Assembly: GCA_021286855.1 (NCBI GenBank) | Contig: JAJTBO010000001.1 | Coordinates: 248,001 to 312,000 of the forward strand | DNA length: 64,000 nucleotides | DNA from: Hyphomicrobiales bacterium | Lineage (GTDB): Bacteria > Pseudomonadota > Alphaproteobacteria > Rhizobiales > Ancalomicrobiaceae | Direction of reading: 5' to 3' | Part shown: one piece after another, positions 54,912 to 63,829 of the stretch | How the letters are laid out: the number at the start of each line of letters is the position of its first letter | Position numbering within the stretch: position 1 is the stretch's first letter | Position numbers and translations under genes: made by a program | Notes under the pieces: model-generated | What the model was told of the DNA's origin: nothing | The model's input: only the letters and a program-made list of their open reading frames with translations | Databases searched by the model: none

Positions 54912-56192
54912 CTATTTCCCTTTCTTCGATGTGGGTCTCTTCTTGAGCCGGGCCAATTCGAGCTTGGCACGCCCGACGATATCAGCCTGCATCAGTTCAT
55001 CAGCGAAACGAGCGACAAGGTCTTCGTAGACGGCGATTGCGTCTTTACGCTGTCCGAGCCCGTGGAAGGTCACGCCTTTGTTGAAGAGCGCTTTGGCGAC
55101 CTGCTCCGGGATAATCGTTTCGCTCGCTCCGGAGAATCTCGCGATGACGTCGTCATAGACGGCGATCTCGTCATCGGTTCGGCCGATCTCGCCGAGCTTC
55201 ACACCCTTGTTGACGAGCGCCTTGGCGACCACCTCGCAGATCGCCGGTTCGCTCGTCGTGGAAAACCGCGCGATGACGTCGTCATAGACGGCGATCGCGT
55301 CCTCGTTCCGGCCGATCGCGCCGAGCGATACCCCGGTGCTGTAGAGAGCGCTTGCGTAATGGTGGCGCTCCTCGGGTTTTCGGCTGAGGGAAAGACGTCC
55401 TGATATCTCGCGGAATGCGGCGATCGCCTCGTCGAAACCGTCGAGCCCGAATTTCGCCACGGCCCAGGAGTTGCGCGCGTCTGCCCATTCGAGGTCGGTC
55501 ATGGCGAGCGCCGACGCCTTTTCCGCGAAGTGGAGACTTACAGCAGGAGTATTGCGTGTCGCCTTTGCTTCGGCGAGCCAGAAGGCGAATCCCGGTTCGG
55601 TCGACGCCACCGTAGCGCTCGGCGTCGTAACGGCGTCAAGCGCTACGCCGAGGGCGAGGCTTCCCTTCTTGTCATGGTCGGCGAGCCATTGCGCCAATTG
55701 ACCATTGAGGCGTTTGCGAAAGCTGTCGAGTGAGGTGAAGTCGCGGAACAAGTGGCGCTTGCCGTCTTCGATCTTCTTGCGGAACGCCAGCACAGCCTTC
55801 AACTGATCGCCGGGGTCGGCCGCCCTGCCGGGGGCGATCGCCTTGAAGAACAGCACGATGTTGCGGATCTTGCCGGCTTCGTAGAGTTTTTCGGCGAGCT
55901 CCCACTCTTCCTCGGTGCCGACCTTGCCGTCCTGGCCGGTCGGCGATCCCCAGCGGTCGTGAAAGACGAAGACCGCATAGTCGCAATCTTCGAGATCGCG
56001 ATTGATGAGCTCCTGCGGTCGTCCGACGCCGGGGAGCGTGTCCTCCCAGCCGACCGGTTCGAAATGGACGTCTTTTTTGGCGCCATGCGACTTCGAACAG
56101 TCGTCGAGCTGTTCCTGAAACGCCTTGCGCTCCTTGGTGAGGCCGCCCGGCGAGCCGATGAAGATGCGGTATTGGGTGATCTGACGGGGCAT
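54912..56192 (-). CDS. DUF4062-like N-terminal domain plus TPR repeats
   Basis: A 426-residue protein. Residues 1-130 begin MPRQITQYRIFIGSPGGLTK and contain a flavodoxin/TIR-like pattern (ELINRDLEDCDYAVFVFHD, WELAEKLYEAGKI). DUF4062 is the best match I can propose; this family often sits at the N-terminus of STAND NTPases and repeat proteins. The rest is helical with at least three near-identical TPR-like units (AIAVYDDVIARF) of 43 residues, and a C-terminal Lys-rich end. No NTPase motif. Lower GC than neighbours. Stand-alone gene, possible signalling or defence role, not proven. Confidence 0.7.
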   Translation of the reverse strand: MPRQITQYRIFIGSPGGLTKERKAFQEQLDDCSKSHGAKKDVHFEPVGWEDTLPGVGRPQELINRDLEDCDYAVFVFHDRWGSPTGQDGKVGTEEEWELAEKLYEAGKIRNIVLFFKAIAPGRAADPGDQLKAVLAFRKKIEDGKRHLFRDFTSLDSFRKRLNGQLAQWLADHDKKGSLALGVALDAVTTPSATVASTEPGFAFWLAEAKATRNTPAVSLHFAEKASALAMTDLEWADARNSWAVAKFGLDGFDEAIAAFREISGRLSLSRKPEERHHYASALYSTGVSLGAIGRNEDAIAVYDDVIARFSTTSEPAICEVVAKALVNKGVKLGEIGRTDDEIAVYDDVIARFSGASETIIPEQVAKALFNKGVTFHGLGQRKDAIAVYEDLVARFADELMQADIVGRAKLELARLKKRPTSKKGK

Positions 56193-56384
56193 GCCGGCTC
56201 GCGAATCGAAAATCGTCGACGATCGAAGAGATCGGATCGCCGACGATCCCAACTCGGATCTTCGAAGGTTGCAAGTCCGTCGAACTTCGCGTTCGTGCCC
56301 CGTCGAGCGTCCGTTGAAGACACGCCTCGGAGCGAAGTCCCACCCCGAAGCGCCCGTTCTCGTCGTCGACGCCCGTCGCCGGCC

Positions 56385-56960
56385 TCAGTCCGCCGCGATC
56401 TTCACGGTGAAGGCGCCGCGCAGCTTGCCGGGGACGAAGCCGGTCGCCTGATCCTTCGGATAGCTCTTGGCGATCTCGGCGGCGACCTCCGGCTTCAGCT
56501 CCGCGCCGTGGCAGGCCATGCAGGGCTCCGCCGCCATCGGGATCGCCTTCATGAAGCGAAACACCTTGTGGCCGCCGACCTCGACCGTCTCGGCGTAGGC
56601 GACCGTCGCCGGATCCGCGCCGGCGTCGATCTTCGCGGCGAAGCTCTCCAGCACCTTGGTCTCCCAGGCGTCCGGCGCATTCTCGGGGTTGCGGACCTTG
56701 AGCGCGGTGCGGCCGATCTCGAGCCGGTGCGCCTTCGCCTGCGCGGCGGCGATGTCGGGCGCCGACACCCGGCAGGCGTCGATCGCGGCGACCGGGCCGC
56801 CGGTGGCGATGGCCGACTTCAGGGTCGCGCCGAGATTTTCGGCGAGCCCCTTGATCGCGGCCTTCGCTTCGGCGGCGCGCTCGGCGTCGTCCGCCGCGGC
56901 GGCGGAGGCGAGCGGCAGTGCGGCGAGAAGGAGCGAGGCGGTGAGGAGACGAAGCGACAT
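56385..56960 (-). CDS. DUF3365 (Tll0287-like) c-type haem sensor-type protein
   Basis: A 191-residue periplasmic protein: signal peptide (ending SAAAA-DD), then a helical domain with a CMACH haem-binding motif (EPCMACHGAELKPE) and KAIPMAAEP before it, as in DUF3365/Tll0287 proteins. These bind one c-type haem and are often sensory domains of chemoreceptors or kinases. Here it is a free-standing protein directly downstream of a chemoreceptor gene on the same strand (189 bp apart). ATG 56960. Confidence 0.82.
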   Translation of the reverse strand: MSLRLLTASLLLAALPLASAAAADDAERAAEAKAAIKGLAENLGATLKSAIATGGPVAAIDACRVSAPDIAAAQAKAHRLEIGRTALKVRNPENAPDAWETKVLESFAAKIDAGADPATVAYAETVEVGGHKVFRFMKAIPMAAEPCMACHGAELKPEVAAEIAKSYPKDQATGFVPGKLRGAFTVKIAAD

Positions 56961-57149
56961 GAGCGGACCTGCGAGCACGTAAACGACATCGATGGCGTCG
57001 ACGCTCCCGCGACGACGACCGCGAACGAACGAGACGCGCCGCGGCCGGCGCGCCGTTCCTTGTCGCCACCCTACACCCGGGCGCGCGCTCGAACATGACG
57101 AGACGGCGAAAACATCACCGTATCGGACAAGTTTTCCTCGAGACCTTCG

Positions 57150-59114
57150 TCACGCCGCCCGGACCTCGGCGACGAAGGTCGCGACGCGGCCGGCGAGCTG
57201 CTCCGATTGGCGCGACAGGTCCTCTGCGGCGGCGTCGACCTGATGCGCCGCCGAGGAGGTCTCGCTCGACGCCGTCATCACGCCTTCGATCGCTTGCGAA
57301 GCGGCGTGGGTCTGTTCGGCGGCGCGACGCACGTCGTCGCCGATGTCGACGGCGATCGCCGACTGCTCCATCACCGCCGCGTCGATCGCCGCGCCGATGG
57401 CGTTGATCCGAGCGATCGTCTGCGAGATCCGCTCCATCGCCGCCATCGCCGACGTCGTCGCCGACTGGATCGCGCCGATCTGCGCGCCGATCTGCTCGGT
57501 CGCCCGCGTCGTCTGGCTCGCCAACGCCTTGACCTCGCTCGCCACCACCGCGAAGCCCCGGCCGGCGTCGCCGGCCCGCGCCGCTTCGATCGTGGCGTTG
57601 AGCGCCAAGAGATTGGTCTGCGCCGCGATCGCCTGGATCAGGTCGACCACCTCGCCGATCCGGGCCGCCGTCTCGACGAGATCGTGGACCGTGCGGGCGG
57701 CGCGTTCGGCTTCCGCCACCGCTTCGTCGGAGACGCTCCGGCTCTCCCGCATCTTCGCGCCGATGTCGTCGATCGAATGCGCCATGCGGCGCGACGAGGC
57801 GGCGACGGACTGCACCTGATCGGAGGCGACGTCGGCGGCGCCGGCGACCTGGGTCGACTGGCGCGCGGTCTCCTCGGCGGTGCCGGTCAGGGTTCCCGCC
57901 GCCGCGGTCAATTCGGTCGCCGCCGAGGAGACGGTGGCGACCACTTGCGCGACCCCGGTTTCGAAGTCGCGGACCAGACGGTCGAGCCGTTCCGAGCGGG
58001 CGTGGCGCGCCTCGAGCGCGGCCTGTTCGCGCGCCCGCCCATCCGCCGCCGCGGCCAACGCCCGGCGGAAGCCGTCGAGCGCCCGGGCCATCGCGCCGAG
58101 TTCGTTGCCGTCGGCCTCGCAGGCGATCGCGCCGTCGTAGTCGCCCGCGGCGATGCATTTCATCGACGTTTCGAGGCCGAGGAGGGCGCGCGCCGCATAA
58201 CGCCAGACCGCCAGAGCCAGTCCGACCGAGGCGACGAGGGCGCCGAGAATGGTTGCGGCGAGCAGAATTTCGCTGCGCGTCTGCAGGGTCTCGACCTCGC
58301 CTTCGATCGTCCGGCTGAGCTCGTCGGCGCGCTGCGACGCCGCCAGCACGATCGGTTCGACCTCCCCATGCGCTTCGGAGACCTGCTTCTGGACGTCGGC
58401 CAGCGCGACGGCCTTTTCGGCCCAGGCCTTGAAACGGGTCTGGTAGGCGTCGACCAGTCCGATCAGGCGCATCTTGTCGGCGAGCGGCGCATCCTTGCCG
58501 CGGATCGCGGCGCGCAGGGCCTCGGCGACGTCGGCGTGCGCGGCGAGATAGGAGGCGGAGCGCCGCAGCATGAAGTCCTTCTCGTGGCGGCGCAGCGTCA
58601 GCACCAGATTGTTCATCCCGAGGTCGCCGTTCTCGCCGAACGTCTTTTCGAGATCGTGGACCGCATTGCGCATGCCGCCTTCGAGGCCGGAGGTCGGGGT
58701 CAGCCCCATCGATCGGCGCAGCTCGACCATTCGGGCGAAAGCGTCGAGATAGCGCTCGAACGGTCGGGCGACCTCCGCCATGCGCGCCTTCAGGGTCGCA
58801 TCGCCGAGCGTCTCGGCGTTCGTCGACAGGCGATCGAGGCGACGTCGCGCCGTCTCGGCGGCGGCGGCGTGCAGATCGACCGACCGGTCGTCCGAGCGCA
58901 ACAGGAAATCCTTCTCGTGGCGTCGCAATTGGAGCACGTCGGCGCCCAGGCGATCCGCCGAGAGCGCGGTTTCGCTCGCCACGTTCGCCATCCCCTGTTC
59001 GCCCGCGCTCTTCCGCGACGTCCATAAGACGTTCGCCAGAATGAGGATGAAACCGAACGTTGCAATCAGCGCGATTGCCAGAATTTGATGCCCGAGTTTG
59101 AGCCGACCGAACAT
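57150..59114 (-). CDS. Methyl-accepting chemotaxis protein with HBM-type sensor
   Basis: A 654-residue chemoreceptor: TM1 (about residues 10-30), a periplasmic helical bimodular region with the duplicated motif RRHEKDF at residues 64-70 and 175-181 (a helical-bimodular feature), TM2 ([21 protein letters not shown]), HAMP, and the signalling tip [23 protein letters not shown] receptors bind organic acids such as TCA intermediates in Pseudomonas. No che operon nearby. ATG at 59114. Confidence 0.92.
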   Translation of the reverse strand: MFGRLKLGHQILAIALIATFGFILILANVLWTSRKSAGEQGMANVASETALSADRLGADVLQLRRHEKDFLLRSDDRSVDLHAAAAETARRRLDRLSTNAETLGDATLKARMAEVARPFERYLDAFARMVELRRSMGLTPTSGLEGGMRNAVHDLEKTFGENGDLGMNNLVLTLRRHEKDFMLRRSASYLAAHADVAEALRAAIRGKDAPLADKMRLIGLVDAYQTRFKAWAEKAVALADVQKQVSEAHGEVEPIVLAASQRADELSRTIEGEVETLQTRSEILLAATILGALVASVGLALAVWRYAARALLGLETSMKCIAAGDYDGAIACEADGNELGAMARALDGFRRALAAAADGRAREQAALEARHARSERLDRLVRDFETGVAQVVATVSSAATELTAAAGTLTGTAEETARQSTQVAGAADVASDQVQSVAASSRRMAHSIDDIGAKMRESRSVSDEAVAEAERAARTVHDLVETAARIGEVVDLIQAIAAQTNLLALNATIEAARAGDAGRGFAVVASEVKALASQTTRATEQIGAQIGAIQSATTSAMAAMERISQTIARINAIGAAIDAAVMEQSAIAVDIGDDVRRAAEQTHAASQAIEGVMTASSETSSAAHQVDAAAEDLSRQSEQLAGRVATFVAEVRAA

Positions 59115-59572
59115 GACGCCCCCGATGGTCGTGTGTTTCGGCCTTCTTGGACGGAAAACATTAACCAGATGTTGATCGATAAATCTTCCATAAGGAGAAT
59201 AGAAGTATACTATACGACTATTATTTCAATTTTTATTTTGCAAAATTCAATTAAATAATGTAATAATTGTCACAATGCAGTTTTTGTCGATGGTGGAAAT
59301 GCGCATCGAGCCTTCCGCAGGGGAATATCGGAGTCGTATGGCGGTGGCGACGCTTTGCGATGATTGTCGACGGCGTCCGAAGAGAACGCGTCGCATCTTC
59401 CGCGACGTTCGACGTCACGGTGAATTCGAAGCCTTTTCGAGCTTCGAGGCGACGTCGTCCCGGATGCGGTGCGGCGTCGCAGCCCCGGTGAGACACGTGG
59501 CGCGGTCCCCGGAGCGGGATCGATCCCCGGGCCCGATCCGGGCGCGTCGGGAAGGCGCGCCCGCGTCGTCGC
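59115..59572. other. 458-bp region with an AT-rich promoter segment, no gene supported
   Basis: 59160-59280 is strikingly AT-rich (runs such as TTTTATTTTGC, AATTAAATAATG) against a GC-rich genome, and forms the upstream region of the chemoreceptor. The remaining 290 bp hold only short open frames (e.g. 59275-59583 plus, 59251-59496 minus) with atypical composition. No gene supported. Confidence 0.5.
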
Positions 59573-59845
59573 TCACTCCTTGACCCACACCTCGACCTCG
59601 CCGGAGAGCTTGATCGTCAGCGGACGGCCGTGCCGATCGAGCGAGCGGCCGGCGGGGACGCGAATCCAGCCTTCCGAGATGCAATATTCCTCGACGTTGA
59701 ACTTCTCGACGCCCTTGAAGCGCACGCCGATGCCCTTCTGCAGGATCTCGCCGTTGAAGAACGGGCTGCGCGGATCGATCGACAGTCGGTCGGGCAGGGT
59801 CGGGGCGGAGGCTTCGATTTCGGGCGTCTCGGTCGCGTCGGTCAT
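59573..59845 (-). CDS. DUF3297 family protein
   Basis: A 90-residue protein matching the DUF3297 family (glutathione-peroxidase-annotated in some genomes, without evidence): DRLSIDPRSPFFNGEILQKG, VRFKGVEKFNVEEYCISEGW, and TIKLSGEVEVWVKE at the end. ATG at 59845 with GAGGA upstream. Small beta-rich fold, unknown function. Widespread in Alphaproteobacteria. Confidence 0.85.
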   Translation of the reverse strand: MTDATETPEIEASAPTLPDRLSIDPRSPFFNGEILQKGIGVRFKGVEKFNVEEYCISEGWIRVPAGRSLDRHGRPLTIKLSGEVEVWVKE

Positions 59846-60013
59846 GCTCGGTCCTCGTCGTGGCGTCGCGCGCGGCCTCGTTCGAGGCCGCCGGCGCGGG
59901 GAAGCGGGTTCGCCCGACATGCACCGTTTCGCGCCGCCGGTCAAACCCCGGCCTCGCCGACGCGGCCGCGCCCGTGTTAGACGAGGAAACCCGCCCTCGA
60001 ATCCGGCCGCGCC

Positions 60014-60793
60014 ATGGTCTATCGCCCGCCTCCGCATCGATCGCGCCTCGCCTCGCTCAGCCGCATGGCCGGGACCTTCGCCCTGCCGGTGCTGATCATC
60101 GCCATCGCCGGCCATCGCCTCGGCCTGATGGCGACCGGCCACGCCGTGGCGATCTCGATCGCCGCCTTCGGTTTCGCCGCCGTGGCGTTCCTCGCCGGGC
60201 TTCTCGCCGCGGCGGTGATCTGGCGCGACGGCCGTCTCGGCGCGCGCCATGCCGTGGTCGGTCTGATCTACGGCCTTCTCGGCCTCGCCCCGCTCGGCTG
60301 GCTCGGCCTCCAGGCGGCGACCCATCCGCGCCTCCTCGACGTCACCACCGACGCCGTCGATCCGCCGCTCTACCGCGCCGCCGCCTTCCTGCGCGTCGGT
60401 CGCTTCAACTCGCCGACGCCGCCGCCGCCGGCCGAGCGCCAGCGCATTCGCGCGCTCACCCCCGAGATCGGCCCGCGCCGCTATTCGGTCGGCTCCGATC
60501 TCCTCTATGCGGTGACGTTGAAGCGCATCGAAGCGGCCGGGTGGACGCTGCTCGCCAGCCGTCCGCCCACCGGCGACGGCGACTTCGGCCGCATCGAGGC
60601 GGTCGCCGGCTCGCTCGTCTTCGGCCTACCCGACGACGTGGTGATCCGCATCCTGCCCGAGCCGCAGGGCGCGCGCATCGACATGCGCAATTCGCCACGC
60701 TGGGGCGAGATCGACTTCGGCCGCGGCGCGGCCCGCATCCGCGCCTTCCTCGACGATCTCGACGCCGCCGTGGTCGAGACCTACGGCAGCTGA
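60014..60793 (+). CDS. DUF1499 membrane protein
   Basis: A 259-residue protein: three TM helices in the first 100 residues (FALPVLIIAIAGHRLGL, IAAFGFAAVAFLAGLLAAAVIW, GLIYGLLGLAPLGWLGL), then the soluble DUF1499 domain (DPPLYRAA, ARIDMRNSPRWGEIDFGRGAARI). Function unknown; family widespread in Proteobacteria. ATG at 60014. Convergent with the MBL-fold gene, 4 bases between stops. Confidence 0.82.
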   Translation: MVYRPPPHRSRLASLSRMAGTFALPVLIIAIAGHRLGLMATGHAVAISIAAFGFAAVAFLAGLLAAAVIWRDGRLGARHAVVGLIYGLLGLAPLGWLGLQAATHPRLLDVTTDAVDPPLYRAAAFLRVGRFNSPTPPPPAERQRIRALTPEIGPRRYSVGSDLLYAVTLKRIEAAGWTLLASRPPTGDGDFGRIEAVAGSLVFGLPDDVVIRILPEPQGARIDMRNSPRWGEIDFGRGAARIRAFLDDLDAAVVETYGS

Positions 60794-60797
60794 GGCG

Positions 60798-61718
60798 TCA
60801 CGCGATCAGTCGCCAGCGCGCGCCGAGCGCCACTCGGCCCTCGACTGGCTCGATCCGCCCGCGCGCCGCCAGATCCTCGGCATGGGCGAACAGCGACAGC
60901 GCCGCCGCCCCGTGCAGGCGCGGATCGACGTCGGCGTAGATCGCCGCGACCATCTCCGGGATGGTCTTCTCGACGCCCTCGAGCGCCGCGAGGAACGACG
61001 CCTCGCGCCCCAGCCGATGCGCCTCGAGCCCCTTCAGGAAGGGCAGGGGATCGTCGATCGTCTCCCCGTGCGCCGGCAGGAGCCGCCGGTCGCCGCGCGC
61101 CATCAGGCGGCGCAGCGAGGCCATGAAGTCGACCATCGCGCCATCGGGCGGCGCGACGATCGAGGTCGACCACGCCATGACGTGATCGCCGGTGAAGAGC
61201 GCGTTCTCTTCGCGAAGCGCGAAACAGAGATGGTTGGCGGTGTGGCCGGGGGTCGCCACCGCCTCCAGCGTCCAGCCCGCGCCGCGCACCGCTTCGCCGT
61301 CGCCGAGCCGCCGGTCGGGGACGAAATCGGTCTCCGAAGAGGCGTCCATCGGATTGATCTCGCCGATGTCGAGCGGCCGCGCCGGCCGATGCGGCCCCTC
61401 GCCGTAGACCGGCGCGCCGGTCGCCGCCTTCAGCGCCTTCGCCGCCGGCGAATGGTCGCGGTGGGTGTGGGTGACCAGGATCGCCGTGACCCGTCCCGCC
61501 CCGACCGCCGCCAGGATCGCCGCGACATGCGCCGGATCGTCCGGACCCGGATCGATCACCGCCACCTCGTCGCGGCCGACCAGGAAGGTGTTGGTGCCGT
61601 GGAAGGTGAACGGACCCGGATTTCGCGCCGTCACCCGGGCGACGAGCGGCGAGAGCTCGACCCGCTCGCCGTGGCGCGGATCGAAGGCGCGGTCGAAGGT
61701 CAGCGGCGCGTCGGCCAT
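60798..61718 (-). CDS. MBL-fold metallohydrolase (LACTB2-like)
   Basis: A 306-residue metallo-beta-lactamase fold protein. The metal motif HxHxDH appears in LVTHTHRDHSPAAKAL, with later ligands in ATPGHTANHLCF and FTGDHVMAWS. The C-terminal winged-helix-like part (LHGAAALSLFAHAEDLAARGRIEP) is the LACTB2-type extension, associated with single-stranded RNA endoribonuclease activity in the family. Starts 10 bases after the TauE-type gene's end on the same strand. Confidence 0.85.
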   Translation of the reverse strand: MADAPLTFDRAFDPRHGERVELSPLVARVTARNPGPFTFHGTNTFLVGRDEVAVIDPGPDDPAHVAAILAAVGAGRVTAILVTHTHRDHSPAAKALKAATGAPVYGEGPHRPARPLDIGEINPMDASSETDFVPDRRLGDGEAVRGAGWTLEAVATPGHTANHLCFALREENALFTGDHVMAWSTSIVAPPDGAMVDFMASLRRLMARGDRRLLPAHGETIDDPLPFLKGLEAHRLGREASFLAALEGVEKTIPEMVAAIYADVDPRLHGAAALSLFAHAEDLAARGRIEPVEGRVALGARWRLIA

Positions 61719-61728
61719 GGCGTCCTCC

Positions 61729-62559
61729 TCAGGCGATGAGCGAGATCACGAAACGCAGGCCCATCAGCGCCAGGAACGCCGCGAAGGCGATCTCCAGCAC
61801 CCGTTTGGGCAGGCGATGGGCGAGTTTCGCGCCGAGCGGCGCGATCGTCATCGCCGTCGGCATGATCAGCGCCGCGCCGATCAGACTGACGAAGCCGATC
61901 GAGAGCGGCGGCAGCTCGCCCATCTTCGACCAGCCCGCCGCCATGAAGCCGATCGCGCCGGGGATCGAGATCAACACGCCGACGCCCGAGGCGGTCGCCA
62001 CCGACTGCAGGATCGGCCGGTTGCAGAAGCTCAGCACCAGATTGACGATCGAGCCGCCGCCGATTCCCATCAGCGCCGACAGGAGGCCGGTGACGACGCC
62101 GATCACCGAGCGCCAGGGCTCGCCGGGCACGTCGTCGGCGAGTTTCCACGAAGCCTTGCCGAAGCCGAGCTTGATCGCCGTCGCCCAGGCGACCAGCACG
62201 AAGACCCCCTTGAACACCGCCGGCGGCGCGAACGAGGCGAGCCAGGAGCCGAGGAGCACGCCGGCGATCACCGGGATCGCCCAGGCCTTCAGCAACGCCT
62301 CGTCGACCGCGCCGCGTCGACGATGCGCCGAGAACGAGCGGATCGAGGTCGGGATGATCACGGCGAGCGAGGTGCCGACCGCCAGCTGCATCTTCAGCGC
62401 GTCGGGCACCCCGATCACGCCGAAGAGCTGATAGAGCACCGGCACCATCACCGCGCCGCCGCCGACCCCGAAGAGGCCGGCGAGCAGGCCGGACACCACG
62501 CCCGCGCCGAGCAACACGCCGGCGAGCATCGCCCAATCCGCCACGCTCAATCCGCCCAT
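61729..62559 (-). CDS. TauE/SafE-family sulfite/anion exporter
   Basis: A 276-residue integral membrane protein with about eight helices; GLLAGLFGVGGGAVMVPVLY and GLLSALMGIGGGSIVNLVLS are the duplicated TauE motifs. Family members export sulfite, sulfoacetate or related anions; the substrate here is unknown. Shares an operon-like arrangement with the MBL-fold gene downstream. Confidence 0.88.
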   Translation of the reverse strand: MGGLSVADWAMLAGVLLGAGVVSGLLAGLFGVGGGAVMVPVLYQLFGVIGVPDALKMQLAVGTSLAVIIPTSIRSFSAHRRRGAVDEALLKAWAIPVIAGVLLGSWLASFAPPAVFKGVFVLVAWATAIKLGFGKASWKLADDVPGEPWRSVIGVVTGLLSALMGIGGGSIVNLVLSFCNRPILQSVATASGVGVLISIPGAIGFMAAGWSKMGELPPLSIGFVSLIGAALIMPTAMTIAPLGAKLAHRLPKRVLEIAFAAFLALMGLRFVISLIA

Positions 62560-62587
62560 CCCGTCCTCCGTCTTTCCTTCGTTCGTC

Positions 62588-63829
62588 TCAATCGGTCAGC
62601 CGGTCGCGCCGCCACAGGTCGGGGAACAGCCGCGCCCAGGCGATCGCCACGACGAGCGTGCCGAGCCCGCCGACCACCACCGATCCGACAGGCCCGATCA
62701 GCGCCGCCAGCGCGCCCGATTCGAATTCGCCCAGTTCGTTCGACGCGCCGATGAACACCGAGTTCACCGCCGAGACGCGGCCGCGCATCGCGTCCGGCGT
62801 GTCGTGTTGCACCAAGGTCAGCCGCACGAACACGCTGACCATGTCGGACGCGCCGAGCAGGGTCAGAAAGCCGAGCGACAGTGGCAGCGAGGTCGACAGG
62901 CCGAAGCCGATCGTGGCGAGGCCGAACAGGCCGACCGCCGTGAACATCACCCGTCCGGAGTTGCGCGTCAGCGGCCGATGCGCCAGGACGAAGGCGGTGG
63001 TCGCCGCGCCGATCGCCGGCGCCGAGCGCAAGAGGCCGAGCCCCCAAGGGCCGGTGACGAGGATGTCGCGGGCGTAGATCGGCAGCAGCGCCGTCGCGCC
63101 GCCGAGCAGCACCGCGAAGAGATCGAGCGAGATCGCCCCGAGGATCGCCGGGCGCGACCGGATGAAGCGGATGCCGGCGAACACCGTGTCGAGCGACGGC
63201 TTTTCGCGCCCGCCGACCGCCGGCCGCGGCGTGATCGCCGCCGTCGAGACGGCCGCGATCGCGAAGGCGGCGGCCGCGAAGCCGAACACCACGGTGGGCC
63301 CGAGCGCATAGAGCAGTCCGCCGAGCGCCGGTCCGGCGATGGTCGAGGTCTGCCAGGCCGACGACGACCAAGCGACGGCGTTGGGGAAGGTCTCTTTCGG
63401 CACCAGGCTCGGCAGCAGCGCCTGACCGGCGGGCATGCCGAAGGCGCGCGCCGTGCCGAGCAGCGCGGCGAGCGCATAGATCGGCGTCGGCGTCTCGACC
63501 GAAAGGACGACGCAGCCGAGCGCGCCGGCCGCCGCGATCGCCATCGTCGCCTGCGCCGCCGCCGAGATCCGGCGTCGGTCGAAGCGGTCGGCGACCTCGC
63601 CGCTGATCAGCACGAACAGGAGATTGGGCAGGAACACCGAAAGGCCGACGAGACCGAGCGCCCAGGCCGAGCGGGTGATGTCGTAGACGAACCAGCCGAC
63701 GCCGACGTCATAGGCCTGGATGGCGAGCCCCGACAGGAACCGCGCCGTCACGTAGAGCCGGAAGTCGGGATGGCGAAACGCCGCCGATCCCTGGCGCGGG
63801 TCGTTCTCGTCCGCCGTCGTTTCGACCAT
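62588..63829 (-). CDS. MFS transporter (MFS_3/EntS-like)
   Basis: A 413-residue major facilitator with 12 predicted helices. Motif A appears as GEVADRFDRRRI after the second helix; RHPDFRLYVTARFLSGLA at the N-terminus is typical of the MFS_3/TMS-effector group. Substrate unknown; relatives export siderophores or drugs. ATG at 63829 chosen over an upstream in-frame ATG at 63856. The 171 bases from the start to the window edge show no gene. Confidence 0.88.
   Translation of the reverse strand: MVETTADENDPRQGSAAFRHPDFRLYVTARFLSGLAIQAYDVGVGWFVYDITRSAWALGLVGLSVFLPNLLFVLISGEVADRFDRRRISAAAQATMAIAAAGALGCVVLSVETPTPIYALAALLGTARAFGMPAGQALLPSLVPKETFPNAVAWSSSAWQTSTIAGPALGGLLYALGPTVVFGFAAAAFAIAAVSTAAITPRPAVGGREKPSLDTVFAGIRFIRSRPAILGAISLDLFAVLLGGATALLPIYARDILVTGPWGLGLLRSAPAIGAATTAFVLAHRPLTRNSGRVMFTAVGLFGLATIGFGLSTSLPLSLGFLTLLGASDMVSVFVRLTLVQHDTPDAMRGRVSAVNSVFIGASNELGEFESGALAALIGPVGSVVVGGLGTLVVAIAWARLFPDLWRRDRLTD

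Noticed and set aside
59251..59583. Small open frames in both strands near the AT-rich segment
   Set aside because: No ribosome site, frames overlap each other, and residue composition is atypical of genes in this window.
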